NCBI RefSeq assembly: GCF_014698995.1
Contig: NZ_JACWZZ010000001.1
Location: forward strand, 1,756,501 to 1,820,500
Length of the DNA stretch: 64,000 nucleotides
Reading direction: 5' to 3'
DNA from: Hymenobacter duratus
Lineage (GTDB): Bacteria > Bacteroidota > Bacteroidia > Cytophagales > Hymenobacteraceae
Position 1 is the first letter of the stretch, and every line of letters starts with the position of its first letter. The notes beneath the pieces are model-generated. The model was not told the DNA's origin, searched no databases, and worked only from the letters and a program-made list of their open reading frames with translations. A program made the position numbers and the translations under genes. Below are positions 8,625-17,000 of this stretch, in pieces.

Positions 8625-8997
8625 GTAGCTGCTTTTTAAGGCGCCTAATAAGTACGGCGTTGCGCAACAGGCCGTACGTGAGCCAGAGCAGCACCAGCGG
8701 AATAATCACGAGGAAGACTCCGATGTTGGCGGCGGCGTACCAGCTTGCTCCTCCGGCTGCCAAAGCCGCAATAGTAGCGTGATAGAGGGGCCGCAACTGC
8801 CGGTACGCCGGGCTGTTGGCCGCAGTAGCGTGCGGGCAGCCGTGCGCTTCGCAGTAGCGGGTGCAGCGGCCGGCCACGTACCGGGTTGTAGGGCGGTATG
8901 GTGCCGTCTCGTTCACGTAGCCGCCAAACAACACCGGAAGGCTGGTCAGCAGAAGCGTCAGCAGCAGTAAGCCGGCCCGAGTGGAATAAGTCAGCAT
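8617..8997 (-). CDS. Small two-pass membrane protein with Cys/His motif
   Basis: The protein has 126 residues. It has an N-terminal hydrophobic segment (about 8-25), an external-looking stretch with the compact motif CTRYCEAHGCPH (about 45-56), and a second membrane segment (about 88-112) before a basic end (RRLKKQL). Three Cys and one or two His in 12 residues could bind a metal or form disulphides. No family assignment is possible. It starts 58 bases after the subunit A gene and overlaps the next small gene by eight bases. Confidence 0.75.
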   Translation of the reverse strand: MLTYSTRAGLLLLTLLLTSLPVLFGGYVNETAPYRPTTRYVAGRCTRYCEAHGCPHATAANSPAYRQLRPLYHATIAALAAGGASWYAAANIGVFLVIIPLVLLWLTYGLLRNAVLIRRLKKQLHD

Positions 8998-9055
8998 GGC
9001 AGGAAGTGCAGCGGGTTACAGGTTGCCGAAACAAGCAGCGCAGCATGACAACTAC

Positions 9056-9754
9056 TTACCCCTGCCGAACCGTACGCTGCTCGATGCGCTTCTCGTAGTT
9101 CTGGCCCTGATAGATGCGCTGCACGAAGATGCCAGGCGTATGAATATGGTTAGGGTCCAGCTCGCCGGCAGGCACCAGTTCCTCCACTTCCGCCACCGTG
9201 ATTTTGCCGGCCGTCGCCATCATGGGGTTGAAGTTGCGCGCTGTTCCTTTGAACACCAGGTTGCCGGCCGTATCGCCTTTCCAGGCCTTCACGAAAGCAT
9301 AGTCGGCGTGCAGGGCGTTTTCCAATAGGTACATCTTGCCGTTGAACTCGCGGCTTTCCTTGCCTTCGCCCACCTCCGTGCCGTAGCCGGCCGGCGTGTA
9401 GAACGCCGGAATACCCGCGCCGCCGGCCCGGCACCGCTCGGCCAGCGTGCCCTGCGGAATCAGTTCCACTTCCAGCTCGCCCGAAAGCAACTGCCGCTCA
9501 AACTCGGCATTTTCGCCCACGTAGCTGGAAATCATCTTCTTCACCTGCTTGGTTTGCAGCAGCAGCCCGATGCCGAAATCATCGACGCCGGCGTTGTTGC
9601 TGATGCAGGTCAGGTTCTTCACGCCGAGGCGCAGAATTTCCCGGATGCTGTTCTCGGGGATGCCGCACAGGCCGAAACCGCCCAGCATGAGGGTCATGCC
9701 GTCGGTGAGGCCGCGCAGGGCTTCTTCCGGGCCGGCTACTACTTTGTTGATCAT
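9056..9754 (-). CDS. scoA: 3-oxoacid CoA-transferase subunit A
   Basis: The protein has 232 residues, standard for the alpha subunit. The conserved [16 protein letters not shown] region (about 20-36) and [25 protein letters not shown] are diagnostic of the CoA-transferase family I alpha subunit. It forms the enzyme with the product of scoB (7721-8377). It is the first gene of the run scoA, two membrane genes, scoB. A TACCTTGC sequence resembling the -7 element lies about 25 bases upstream. Confidence 0.93.
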   Translation of the reverse strand: MINKVVAGPEEALRGLTDGMTLMLGGFGLCGIPENSIREILRLGVKNLTCISNNAGVDDFGIGLLLQTKQVKKMISSYVGENAEFERQLLSGELEVELIPQGTLAERCRAGGAGIPAFYTPAGYGTEVGEGKESREFNGKMYLLENALHADYAFVKAWKGDTAGNLVFKGTARNFNPMMATAGKITVAEVEELVPAGELDPNHIHTPGIFVQRIYQGQNYEKRIEQRTVRQG

Positions 9755-9928
9755 AGGAAGGGTGGGATGTTTGGGGCGGCAAGGTAGAGAGAACTACGAA
9801 AACCGCCCGCCATCCGAATACTTCCGCGAAACAACCGGCAACGCGCTACCTTATCCCACAACTGAACGAGTTGCTTCAATGGAAGAAAGTCCTGCGTCGT
9901 CGCTCCGGATGGCAGGTGTAGTGGCTGC

Positions 9929-10882
9929 TTAGCCGCCTATCAGGTGGCGGCGGGCATCAGCGGCATCTAGCGCCAGTTGGGCTTTCAGTTCATCGAGGCC
10001 ATTGAATTTCTGCTCGTCGCGGAGGCGGGCTACAAACTCCACGGTCAGCGTCTGGTGGTACAGGTCGCCGTCGAAGTCGAGCAGATGGGCCTCTACGGTC
10101 TGGGCCAGGTCGCCGCCGATGGTGGGGCGCACGCCAATATTGAGCATGGCCGGGTGGTGCGTGCCCGCGGCCGTAGTGGCCATCACAGCATACACGCCGC
10201 GGGCCGGCGTCAGCTTCAGCGGCTCCTCGCACACAATGTTGGCCGTGGGCCACCCGATGGTGCGGCCCAACTGCCGGCCCTTCACTACAGTGCCTGTGAG
10301 TGGGTAGGAGTAGCCGAGGTAACGGTTGGCGGTGAGAATGTCGCCGCTCTCGATGGCGCGCCGGATGCGGGTGCTGCTCACGCCCACGGCGTCCACGTCT
10401 TCGCGCGGAATTTCTTCCACGCTCATGCCGTAGCGGTCCGCGTTCTGGCGCAGATAGTCAAAGCCGCCCTCCCGGTTTTTGCCGAAACGGTGGTCGTAGC
10501 CGATGACCAGCTTGCTGGTGCCCACCGTGCGCATCAGGATGTTCTGGATGTATTCTTCCGAGGTCCAGGCCGCAAATTCGGGGGTGAAGGGCACCACCAG
10601 CAGATAATCCACGCCGAACTCGGCTAGCTTGGCGGCACGCTCTTCCAGAGTGCTGAGAAGGCGCAGGGCCAGCATTTCGGGGTGGGAGGGTGGCGGCCCC
10701 AGCACCAGCCGCGGGTGCGGCCAGTAGGTAATCACCACGGCCGGACCGCCACTGTGCTCGGCCACTTCGCGCAGCCGCCGCAGAATCTGCTGGTGGCCTA
10801 CGTGCACGCCATCGAATGTGCCGCTGGTCACCACGGCATTGCCAAGGTGCGGAAACTGGGCCGGGTCGTGGATGATGTGCAT
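9929..10882 (-). CDS. ribF: Bifunctional riboflavin kinase / FAD synthetase
   Basis: The protein has 317 residues. The N-terminal nucleotidyltransferase domain (about 1-175) has SGTFDGVHVGHQQIL with the HxGH-like motif, and GYDHRFGKNREGG. The C-terminal riboflavin kinase domain (about 185-310) carries GRQLGRTIGWPTANI. It phosphorylates riboflavin to FMN and adenylates FMN to FAD. It is the last gene of the truB-ribF pair (51 bases apart), a common bacterial arrangement. No FMN riboswitch is evident upstream. Confidence 0.96.
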   Translation of the reverse strand: MHIIHDPAQFPHLGNAVVTSGTFDGVHVGHQQILRRLREVAEHSGGPAVVITYWPHPRLVLGPPPSHPEMLALRLLSTLEERAAKLAEFGVDYLLVVPFTPEFAAWTSEEYIQNILMRTVGTSKLVIGYDHRFGKNREGGFDYLRQNADRYGMSVEEIPREDVDAVGVSSTRIRRAIESGDILTANRYLGYSYPLTGTVVKGRQLGRTIGWPTANIVCEEPLKLTPARGVYAVMATTAAGTHHPAMLNIGVRPTIGGDLAQTVEAHLLDFDGDLYHQTLTVEFVARLRDEQKFNGLDELKAQLALDAADARRHLIGG

Positions 10883-10933
10883 GGGTGAGAAAGGGCTGGC
10901 GGGTAGTAAAGGAGTGGGAGAGAAGCCTGCCGG

Positions 10934-11740
10934 CTACGCCTCGCTCGGGTCTTGGGCTTGGTCGGAGCTTGGTTGGTTGGTGTTGAAGAACTCCAGGCCG
11001 GCCCGGCGCTCGGGGCGCGGCTGCCGCTGCCGGCGGGGCCGCTCCGTTTCGCCTTCCGGGCGCGGCGGGCGCATGGCCTCCACGGCTTCCATCGTCAGGG
11101 CGTCTTCTACGTGGTACTCGCCGATGCGGGTGCGGACCAGCTTGGTGAGGTGGGCGCCACAGCCCAGCGCGGCCCCAAAGTCGCGGGCGAGGCTGCGGAT
11201 GTAGGTGCCTTTGGAGCAGGTGACACGGAAATCCACGTCGGGCAGCGCAATGCGCGTGATTTCAAACTCCCGGATGGTCACCTGCTTGCTTTTGATTTCG
11301 GCCTCGTCGCCGCGGCGGGCCACCTCGTAGGCTCGCTCGCCGTTCACTTTCACGGCCGAAAACAGCGGTGGCGTCTGCGCAATCAGGCCCACGAATGGTG
11401 CGGTGGCCGCCCGGATTTCGTCTTCGGTGAGGTGGGCGTAGGGCAGCTCGGCGTCGACGGCCGTTTCCAAGTCGAAGCTGGGCGTCGTCTGGCCGAGGAG
11501 GAACGTGCCGGTATACTCCTTTTCCTGGGCCTGAATCTGGTCGATTTCCTTGGTTTTCTTGCCGGTGCACAGAATCAGCAGGCCGGTAGCCAGCGGGTCG
11601 AGGGTGCCGGCATGGCCGATTTTCTTGATGCGCAGCGTGTTCTTCACCTTGCGCACCACGTCGAACGACGTCCAGGTAAGCGGCTTGTCGAGCAGCAGCA
11701 CTTCGCCGGCTTCGAAATCAAATGAGCGGGGAGTATCCAT
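10934..11740 (-). CDS. truB: tRNA pseudouridine(55) synthase
   Basis: The protein has 268 residues. The N-terminal [16 protein letters not shown] and the catalytic [14 protein letters not shown] motif (Asp nucleophile) identify TruB. It makes pseudouridine at position 55 in the T loop of tRNAs. The last 30 residues are Arg/Pro-rich ([16 protein letters not shown]), a basic extension that may aid RNA binding. I used the ATG at 11740, five bases after the uppP stop codon, because the residues upstream of it overlap uppP and are not family-like. Confidence 0.95.
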   Translation of the reverse strand: MDTPRSFDFEAGEVLLLDKPLTWTSFDVVRKVKNTLRIKKIGHAGTLDPLATGLLILCTGKKTKEIDQIQAQEKEYTGTFLLGQTTPSFDLETAVDAELPYAHLTEDEIRAATAPFVGLIAQTPPLFSAVKVNGERAYEVARRGDEAEIKSKQVTIREFEITRIALPDVDFRVTCSKGTYIRSLARDFGAALGCGAHLTKLVRTRIGEYHVEDALTMEAVEAMRPPRPEGETERPRRQRQPRPERRAGLEFFNTNQPSSDQAQDPSEA

Positions 11741-11744
11741 GGAA

Positions 11745-12533
11745 TTAGATGAGCTGCATAGGAATTCCCAGCGCAATCATGACCAGAATGACCACGCCCA
11801 CGATGATGCGATAGAAACCAAAAGCGCGGAAACCAAAGCGCGACACAAAATTCACGAACGACTTGACCGCCAGCAGGCCCACGATGAACGCCACCACGTT
11901 GCCGAACAGCAGTAGCTTGATGTCGTCGGCGCCGGGAGCCGCTATTTTGTAGGTCTTGTAAAGCTGGTAAGCGGTGATGACAAACATGGTCGGTACAGCC
12001 AGCAGAAATGAGAAGTCAGCGGCCGAACGACGGTCGAAGCCCTGAGCCAGGCCGCCGATGATGGTGGCCGCCGAGCGGCTCACGCCCGGCACCAGCGCCA
12101 GACACTGAAACAGGCCGATGCGCAACGCCTGCGGCAGGCTGGGCGTGGTTACCTCCTTGCGCGGACTCGAAAACCACCGATCTACGAACAGCAGCACTAC
12201 GCCGCCCACTACCAGAGAAACGGCTACCACGGTCACGCTTTTCAGCAGCTCCTCAATGACGTCTTTCAGCAGGAAACCCAGCACTCCGAACGGCAGAAAC
12301 GCCACAAACAACTTCACATAGAAGTCGAAGCTCTGCAGAAAGCGCCGCCAGTACAGCGCCACTACCGATAGGATGGCCCCCAGCTGAATAGAGGTGATGA
12401 AGGTTTCGGTGAAGGGCAATTGCCCGATGCCGAGCAGGTTGGCCACGATAATCATGTGGCCGGTGCTGCTCACGGGCAGAAACTCCGTCAGGCCTTCGAC
12501 GATAGCCAGAATCAGGGCGTACCAGTAGTTCAT
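11745..12533 (-). CDS. uppP: Undecaprenyl-diphosphatase (BacA family)
   Basis: The protein has 262 residues and about seven to eight membrane segments. The two conserved motifs are present: [18 protein letters not shown] near the N-terminus and [14 protein letters not shown] in the second half. It dephosphorylates undecaprenyl diphosphate to recycle the lipid carrier for peptidoglycan and O-antigen, and gives bacitracin tolerance. It lies between DUF3098 and truB in the Bacteroidota-typical run ftsX-DUF3098-uppP-truB-ribF. Confidence 0.95.
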   Translation of the reverse strand: MNYWYALILAIVEGLTEFLPVSSTGHMIIVANLLGIGQLPFTETFITSIQLGAILSVVALYWRRFLQSFDFYVKLFVAFLPFGVLGFLLKDVIEELLKSVTVVAVSLVVGGVVLLFVDRWFSSPRKEVTTPSLPQALRIGLFQCLALVPGVSRSAATIIGGLAQGFDRRSAADFSFLLAVPTMFVITAYQLYKTYKIAAPGADDIKLLLFGNVVAFIVGLLAVKSFVNFVSRFGFRAFGFYRIIVGVVILVMIALGIPMQLI

Positions 12534-12641
12534 GGGTAGAAAGTGGCGCCAAGCGCCTGCTTCGCACGTAGTTGCGCGCGGTGGATAGAACCAGCCTGGT
12601 TGCGGCTGTTCAGCGGAGCGTGAAGCAGAGGCTTCGCGCTT

Positions 12642-12962
12642 TTAGCGCTTGTAGGTAGGAGCGGTAGGAGCAACGGGAGCAGCCGGCGCGGGCTGCTGGG
12701 CCAGTGTGTCGCGGGTAGTAGCATCCTGCGCTACCGGCGCGGTGGCCTGTGGCTTGGCCATAATAGCCCAGAACTCTAGCAGAAACCCGACGATCAGCAG
12801 AATCGGACCGAGCGTGATGCCCAGAAATCCTTCGCCGTAGTCAGCCGAGTCCAGGGTCATGGTGATGAAGCCGGCGGCCAGCACGGCCAAGCCCAGAAAC
12901 ATCAGGCGGTAGTTGCGCGGCCCGAAGGCGAAGCGAGGCGTTTGGGGGGAAGTAGGTTCCAT
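12642..12962 (-). CDS. DUF3098 domain-containing membrane protein
   Basis: The protein has 106 residues. A short N-terminal FAFGPRNYRLMFLGLAVL leads into two membrane segments separated by TMTLDSADYGEGFLG. This matches DUF3098, a Bacteroidota family usually found between ftsX and uppP. The C-terminal 30 residues are Ala/Pro-rich (QPAPAAPVAPTAPTYKR). The function is unknown; constant placement between a divisome component and a lipid-carrier phosphatase suggests a cell-envelope role (inference). Confidence 0.88.
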   Translation of the reverse strand: MEPTSPQTPRFAFGPRNYRLMFLGLAVLAAGFITMTLDSADYGEGFLGITLGPILLIVGFLLEFWAIMAKPQATAPVAQDATTRDTLAQQPAPAAPVAPTAPTYKR

Positions 12963-12975
12963 GTGGTTAGGAAGG

Positions 12976-13078
12976 GAACGTCATGCTGAGCTTGCCGAAG
13001 CATCTCTACCGCAGTAGTAATCAATTTACTTTGGCAACCAAGCGGTAGAGATGCTTCGGCAAGCTCAGCATGACGTTC
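12976..13078. repeat. Palindromic interspersed element, copy 2 (arms GTCATGCTGAGCTTGCCGAA)
   Basis: Nearly perfect arms of about 36 bases, starting GAACGTCATGCTGAGC and reading through GCATCTCTACCGC, surround an AT-rich centre of about 30 bases. The element lies in the ftsX-DUF3098 gap. The arms are close to those of the elements at 55666 and 57650. Confidence 0.9.
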
Positions 13079-13099
13079 TGTTATGCACGTTTAAACAGG

Positions 13100-13993
13100 T
13101 TAATACAGGTCATCCAAGGACATGCCCAGATATTTGCGCACGGCACGGTAGGAGCTCAGGAAGCCGATTCCGCACCCCAGTACCACCATTAGCAACAGCA
13201 GTGCGCCAATGAGCCGGTCGTCGCGGAGCACACGCAGGTCGGCTACCTGCAGGTAGGCATATTGAAGCAGCGCCAGCAACAGCAGGCCCGCTAGAATGCC
13301 ACTCGCTAGGCCCTGCCACGTGGCGCGGTTCAGGAACGGGCGCTGAATGAAAAACGGAGTAGCTCCTACCAACTGCATGCTTCGGATGAGGAAACGCTGC
13401 GAGAACAGGGCCAGCTTAATCGTATTGTTGATAAGCACCGTCACGACAAATGTCAGCACTACTGCAAACCCCAGCAGCACCAGACTCAGCTTGCGCACGT
13501 TCTGGTTGATGGAACTGATGAGGCTCTGCACGTACTGGACTTCGTGCACGCCCGGCTCGGCTTTCAGTTCCCGCTCAATACGGCCCATCTGCAGCGAGTC
13601 GGAATGTTCGGCGTTGATTTTCAGGATGTAGGCGTCGCGCAGCGGGTTGTCGCCGAGAAACTGCTGAAAATCCTCGCCAGTCTGCTCGATGAACTGCTTC
13701 GCACCTTCCTCCTTGGACAGAAACCGCACCTGCGCCTTGCCGTCGCGCTGGGCAATGTAGGGCTTGCGGGCGAAGTCCTGCTGCAGGCGCAGCAGCTCCG
13801 TGGCTGGCAGGTTACGTTCCAGATAAACCTGCATTTCAATGTTCTCCTTCACCAGGTTGGAGAGCTTGTGTGCATGAATCAGGAGCAGCCCAAACAGCCC
13901 GATAACCAGCAACGCCAGCGTGATGCTGAACACCACCATTGTGTGGGGGTAGCTGCCTAGCTTTTTCTTGCGGGTCGGGCGGGGTTGGGCCAT
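13100..13993 (-). CDS. ftsX: Cell division protein FtsX (ABC transporter permease)
   Basis: The protein has 297 residues. It has a cytoplasmic basic N-terminus (RPTRKKKLGSYPH), a first membrane segment (about 19-40), a periplasmic domain with the typical EMQVYLERNLPATEL, and three further C-terminal membrane segments. It is the permease of the FtsEX complex, which controls peptidoglycan hydrolases at the division site. The partner ATPase gene ftsE is not in this window, as is usual for Bacteroidota. A TACCTTTG promoter element ends seven bases upstream of the ATG, so the leader is very short or absent. Confidence 0.95.
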   Translation of the reverse strand: MAQPRPTRKKKLGSYPHTMVVFSITLALLVIGLFGLLLIHAHKLSNLVKENIEMQVYLERNLPATELLRLQQDFARKPYIAQRDGKAQVRFLSKEEGAKQFIEQTGEDFQQFLGDNPLRDAYILKINAEHSDSLQMGRIERELKAEPGVHEVQYVQSLISSINQNVRKLSLVLLGFAVVLTFVVTVLINNTIKLALFSQRFLIRSMQLVGATPFFIQRPFLNRATWQGLASGILAGLLLLALLQYAYLQVADLRVLRDDRLIGALLLLMVVLGCGIGFLSSYRAVRKYLGMSLDDLY

Positions 13994-14000
13994 AGAGGGG

Positions 14001-14008
14001 CAAAGGTA
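14001..14008 (-). promoter_or_regulatory. -7 promoter element TACCTTTG in front of ftsX
   Basis: On the minus strand TACCTTTG ends only seven bases before the ftsX ATG. With initiation at the usual distance the transcript would be leaderless or nearly so. Confidence 0.5.
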
Positions 14009-14084
14009 ATTTGATTATTGATTGTCGGGTGCTGATTGTTGGTCGTTTTGTGCGACGTTACCCGCCATACCCTCCGCTCAATTC

Positions 14085-17000
14085 CTACAAATTTGTCCGG
14101 GGGTCATCATCTACGTTCAGGACTTCGCGGGCTTTGCGGGCGTTCAGCTCGCGGCGGCGCAGGTGCTTGCGGGCGAATAGCTCGCCCAACGAGTCGAACT
14201 GCTCCGTGTGTACCAGCGAAACGCCGGCACGAGCCTGGTTTTGGCCGTTGCTCAACCCAATCAGGTCGCGCGGGGTCGTTTCGTAGCGCAGCTTTGCCCG
14301 GAACTTGCCGTCGGCTCGCAGGTAGTACTCTAGGCTTAGGTCGCCGATGATGGACGCGTTGTTGTTCACAGACGTCGTGACGCCCGTGGTGGCATCCGTC
14401 ACGACCCCGTTATTGAAGCCGCCATCCCGCGTTACGCGCAGCCGCCCGTTCATGAACGAGTAGCTGAGCCGCACCTGGAGCGCCTGCAGCTGCTCGGCCG
14501 AAATACCGTTGAAATTGAAGCTGATTTCCAGATTGGGGTCGAGCTGCGAAGTAAGAGCCCCGAGCTGGGTGCTGATAATCTGGCCCAGGCTGTTGCCAAA
14601 CGCGTTGTTCTGGCCCTGAAACGAGGTAATCGATGACAACGAAGCGGCAGGAGCCAGCTGCTTAAACACCACAAGGCTGAACACCTGCCGGCTCAGTTCC
14701 TGCTCATCGTTCCGCAACGACGACAGGAACGGTACTAGGTCGCCTTCCAGCGACGATGGAATGTCGTTGAACTCCAGATTCAGCTTGATAACCGGCAGCA
14801 GCAGCGGGCCGGTCAGGTTCATCACGGCCGTCACGGGCACTACGGCGCTGTTGCTGGCCAGAATAGGGGAGAGGGACGTGCGCTGGGTGTAGGCTGCCGT
14901 TACGTTCATTTCGCCGGCCAGCGGGTCGCCGTTCCAGGAAATAGTACCGCCCGGTCGCACCACAAATTCCTTGTTGACGAGGCCCTGCAGCGTGAAATTG
15001 TAGGCGCCCCGCACAATCTCAATCTGCCCGAACATGTTGAAGTCGCCGCGCGTGTCGATGTTGAGACGGAGCCGGCCCGCCGCCGTGCCCCGGATAACGT
15101 CGCCGGTGCTTTCGTCGAGCAGAATCTCCACGTAGGCATCGGGCGTCACTTCCAGGTTCATATTCAGCCGGATGCCCGAGAGGTCTACTTTTTCCTGCAC
15201 CCCCACCGGAATAGGTGTGCGCGCCGTGTCGGTGAGGTTGCGGTTGACGAAACGGATGTAGCTGGCCTTCTCGGCGCGGGCGGCATTATCAAGTGGCAGC
15301 GAAAGGCGTGTGCCGGGCTCCGATTTGGCCTGTACGTTCACTACTAAGTTGTCAGAAGGGCCATTCACACGGGCCGTGCCGGTGGCATAGGCCGTACCGA
15401 AGTACAGCTCGTTGTCTTTGCGGGTGGTATTAAGCACCAGAAGCTTGCGGAACGAAGCGTCCAGCGCCAGCCGCATGTTCTGGAACCCGTCGTGGAAAAT
15501 GTCGCCGTTGACGGTACCAGAGTTGCCCAGCGGGTCCTTCACCTTGATGTCGCGCAGCGCAATCCGGTCGTCAGTAAACCGGATCCGGTCGGCAAAGGTG
15601 TAGGTGGTGCCCAGGTAGATGAACGTGAGCTGGCCGTCGCTCACATCAATGGTGCCCGTGAGGTGGGGCTGGCTGAAGCGCCCGGCCAGCCGCAACGTGC
15701 CCACGGCCGTGCCGCCCAGGTCGCGAAACAGGGTTTTGAGAAACGGCTCCGCCAGTTTCACCGGCGCCTGATCGAGCACGGCGGTCAGGTTGAGCTGGTC
15801 GTCCTTGCGGTTGGGGGCCAGCGTGCCTGCTACCCGCACCACGCGGCTGCCGTCGCGCAGCACATCCAGGTCTATCAGGGCCTGACTGGCGCGGTTGTCC
15901 CAGCTGCTTTTGCCCTGCACGTTGCCAATCAACACATTATCAAAGTGCAGCGAATCGACGGTGAGCGTGGAGTTGATAGCCAGCGGCCCGTACACGCCAC
16001 TCACGGTGCCTTCGGCATTCACGCGGCCCGTCATGTTCTGGGTAGTGAGCGACGTAAGGGTCGCTAGCTCCAGGTCTTTCACCGTCAGCTTTAGTTGCTT
16101 GGCAGAATTTTGGGAGATAAATCCTTGTGCACTCACACTTTGCGCTCCATTGCTTAGGCTCAGGTTCTGAATGTCGAATTCCTTGCCTTTGCCCGAAATA
16201 ATGACGGAATTGTCCTGCGCAATGGTCCAGTCCTTGCCCAGCAGGTTCACACCCGACTGCCGGAATACCACCTGCACGGCGTCGGGCAGGAAGGAAAGCG
16301 CGCCGTTAATCTGGGCTTTATTAGTGGTATTGGTCTGGGCCAGGGCCGTCGAGAAGTTGATGCGCTCCTGGTCCCACACGCCTTCCACATAGAAGCCCTC
16401 CGTGCGGCCCAGCCCCGGTAGCACCTGCCGCTCCGACGTAATGTTGGCCTGCGCCAGCACTTCGGGCCGGTAGGGCAGCTTGGACGTGTTGAATTCGAAG
16501 GCCGTGCGGTAGGTGCGTACACTGTCTACTACCAGCGTATCGAAGCTGCCGCCGAGCTGCAGAATGGACGTTTGCCCATTGCGGAACGAGCCATCGATGC
16601 GCGAGTAATTCGCTATCCGCAGCCCCGGCATAAAGAGCTGCAGCATCGGATTAGGCTTTTTCAGATACAGGTCCAGGTCGATGGCGTACTCCGGAATAGC
16701 CCGCTGACGCTTGCGGCGGTAGTAGTCGGCAATGGCCGCGTCGTTGCTCTCGAAGTTGAGCTGGTACTCGGTCAGCAGCACCTGCGTGCTCCGGATTACC
16801 TCCGTGAAATCGAAGTTGCCGGTGGCCGTCAGGTTGAGTACCTCCGAGCGTACGGCCAGCCGGCGCTGGGCCGCTGTCCGCTCACTCACCACGTCCAGCG
16901 TATCCACCAGCACGGTGCGGCCGGCATAGCCTACGCGCGAGTTACGCAGCTTGATGCGGCCAATCAGCGCGTCCAACGTCAGGCCCTGAAACTTCACGTC

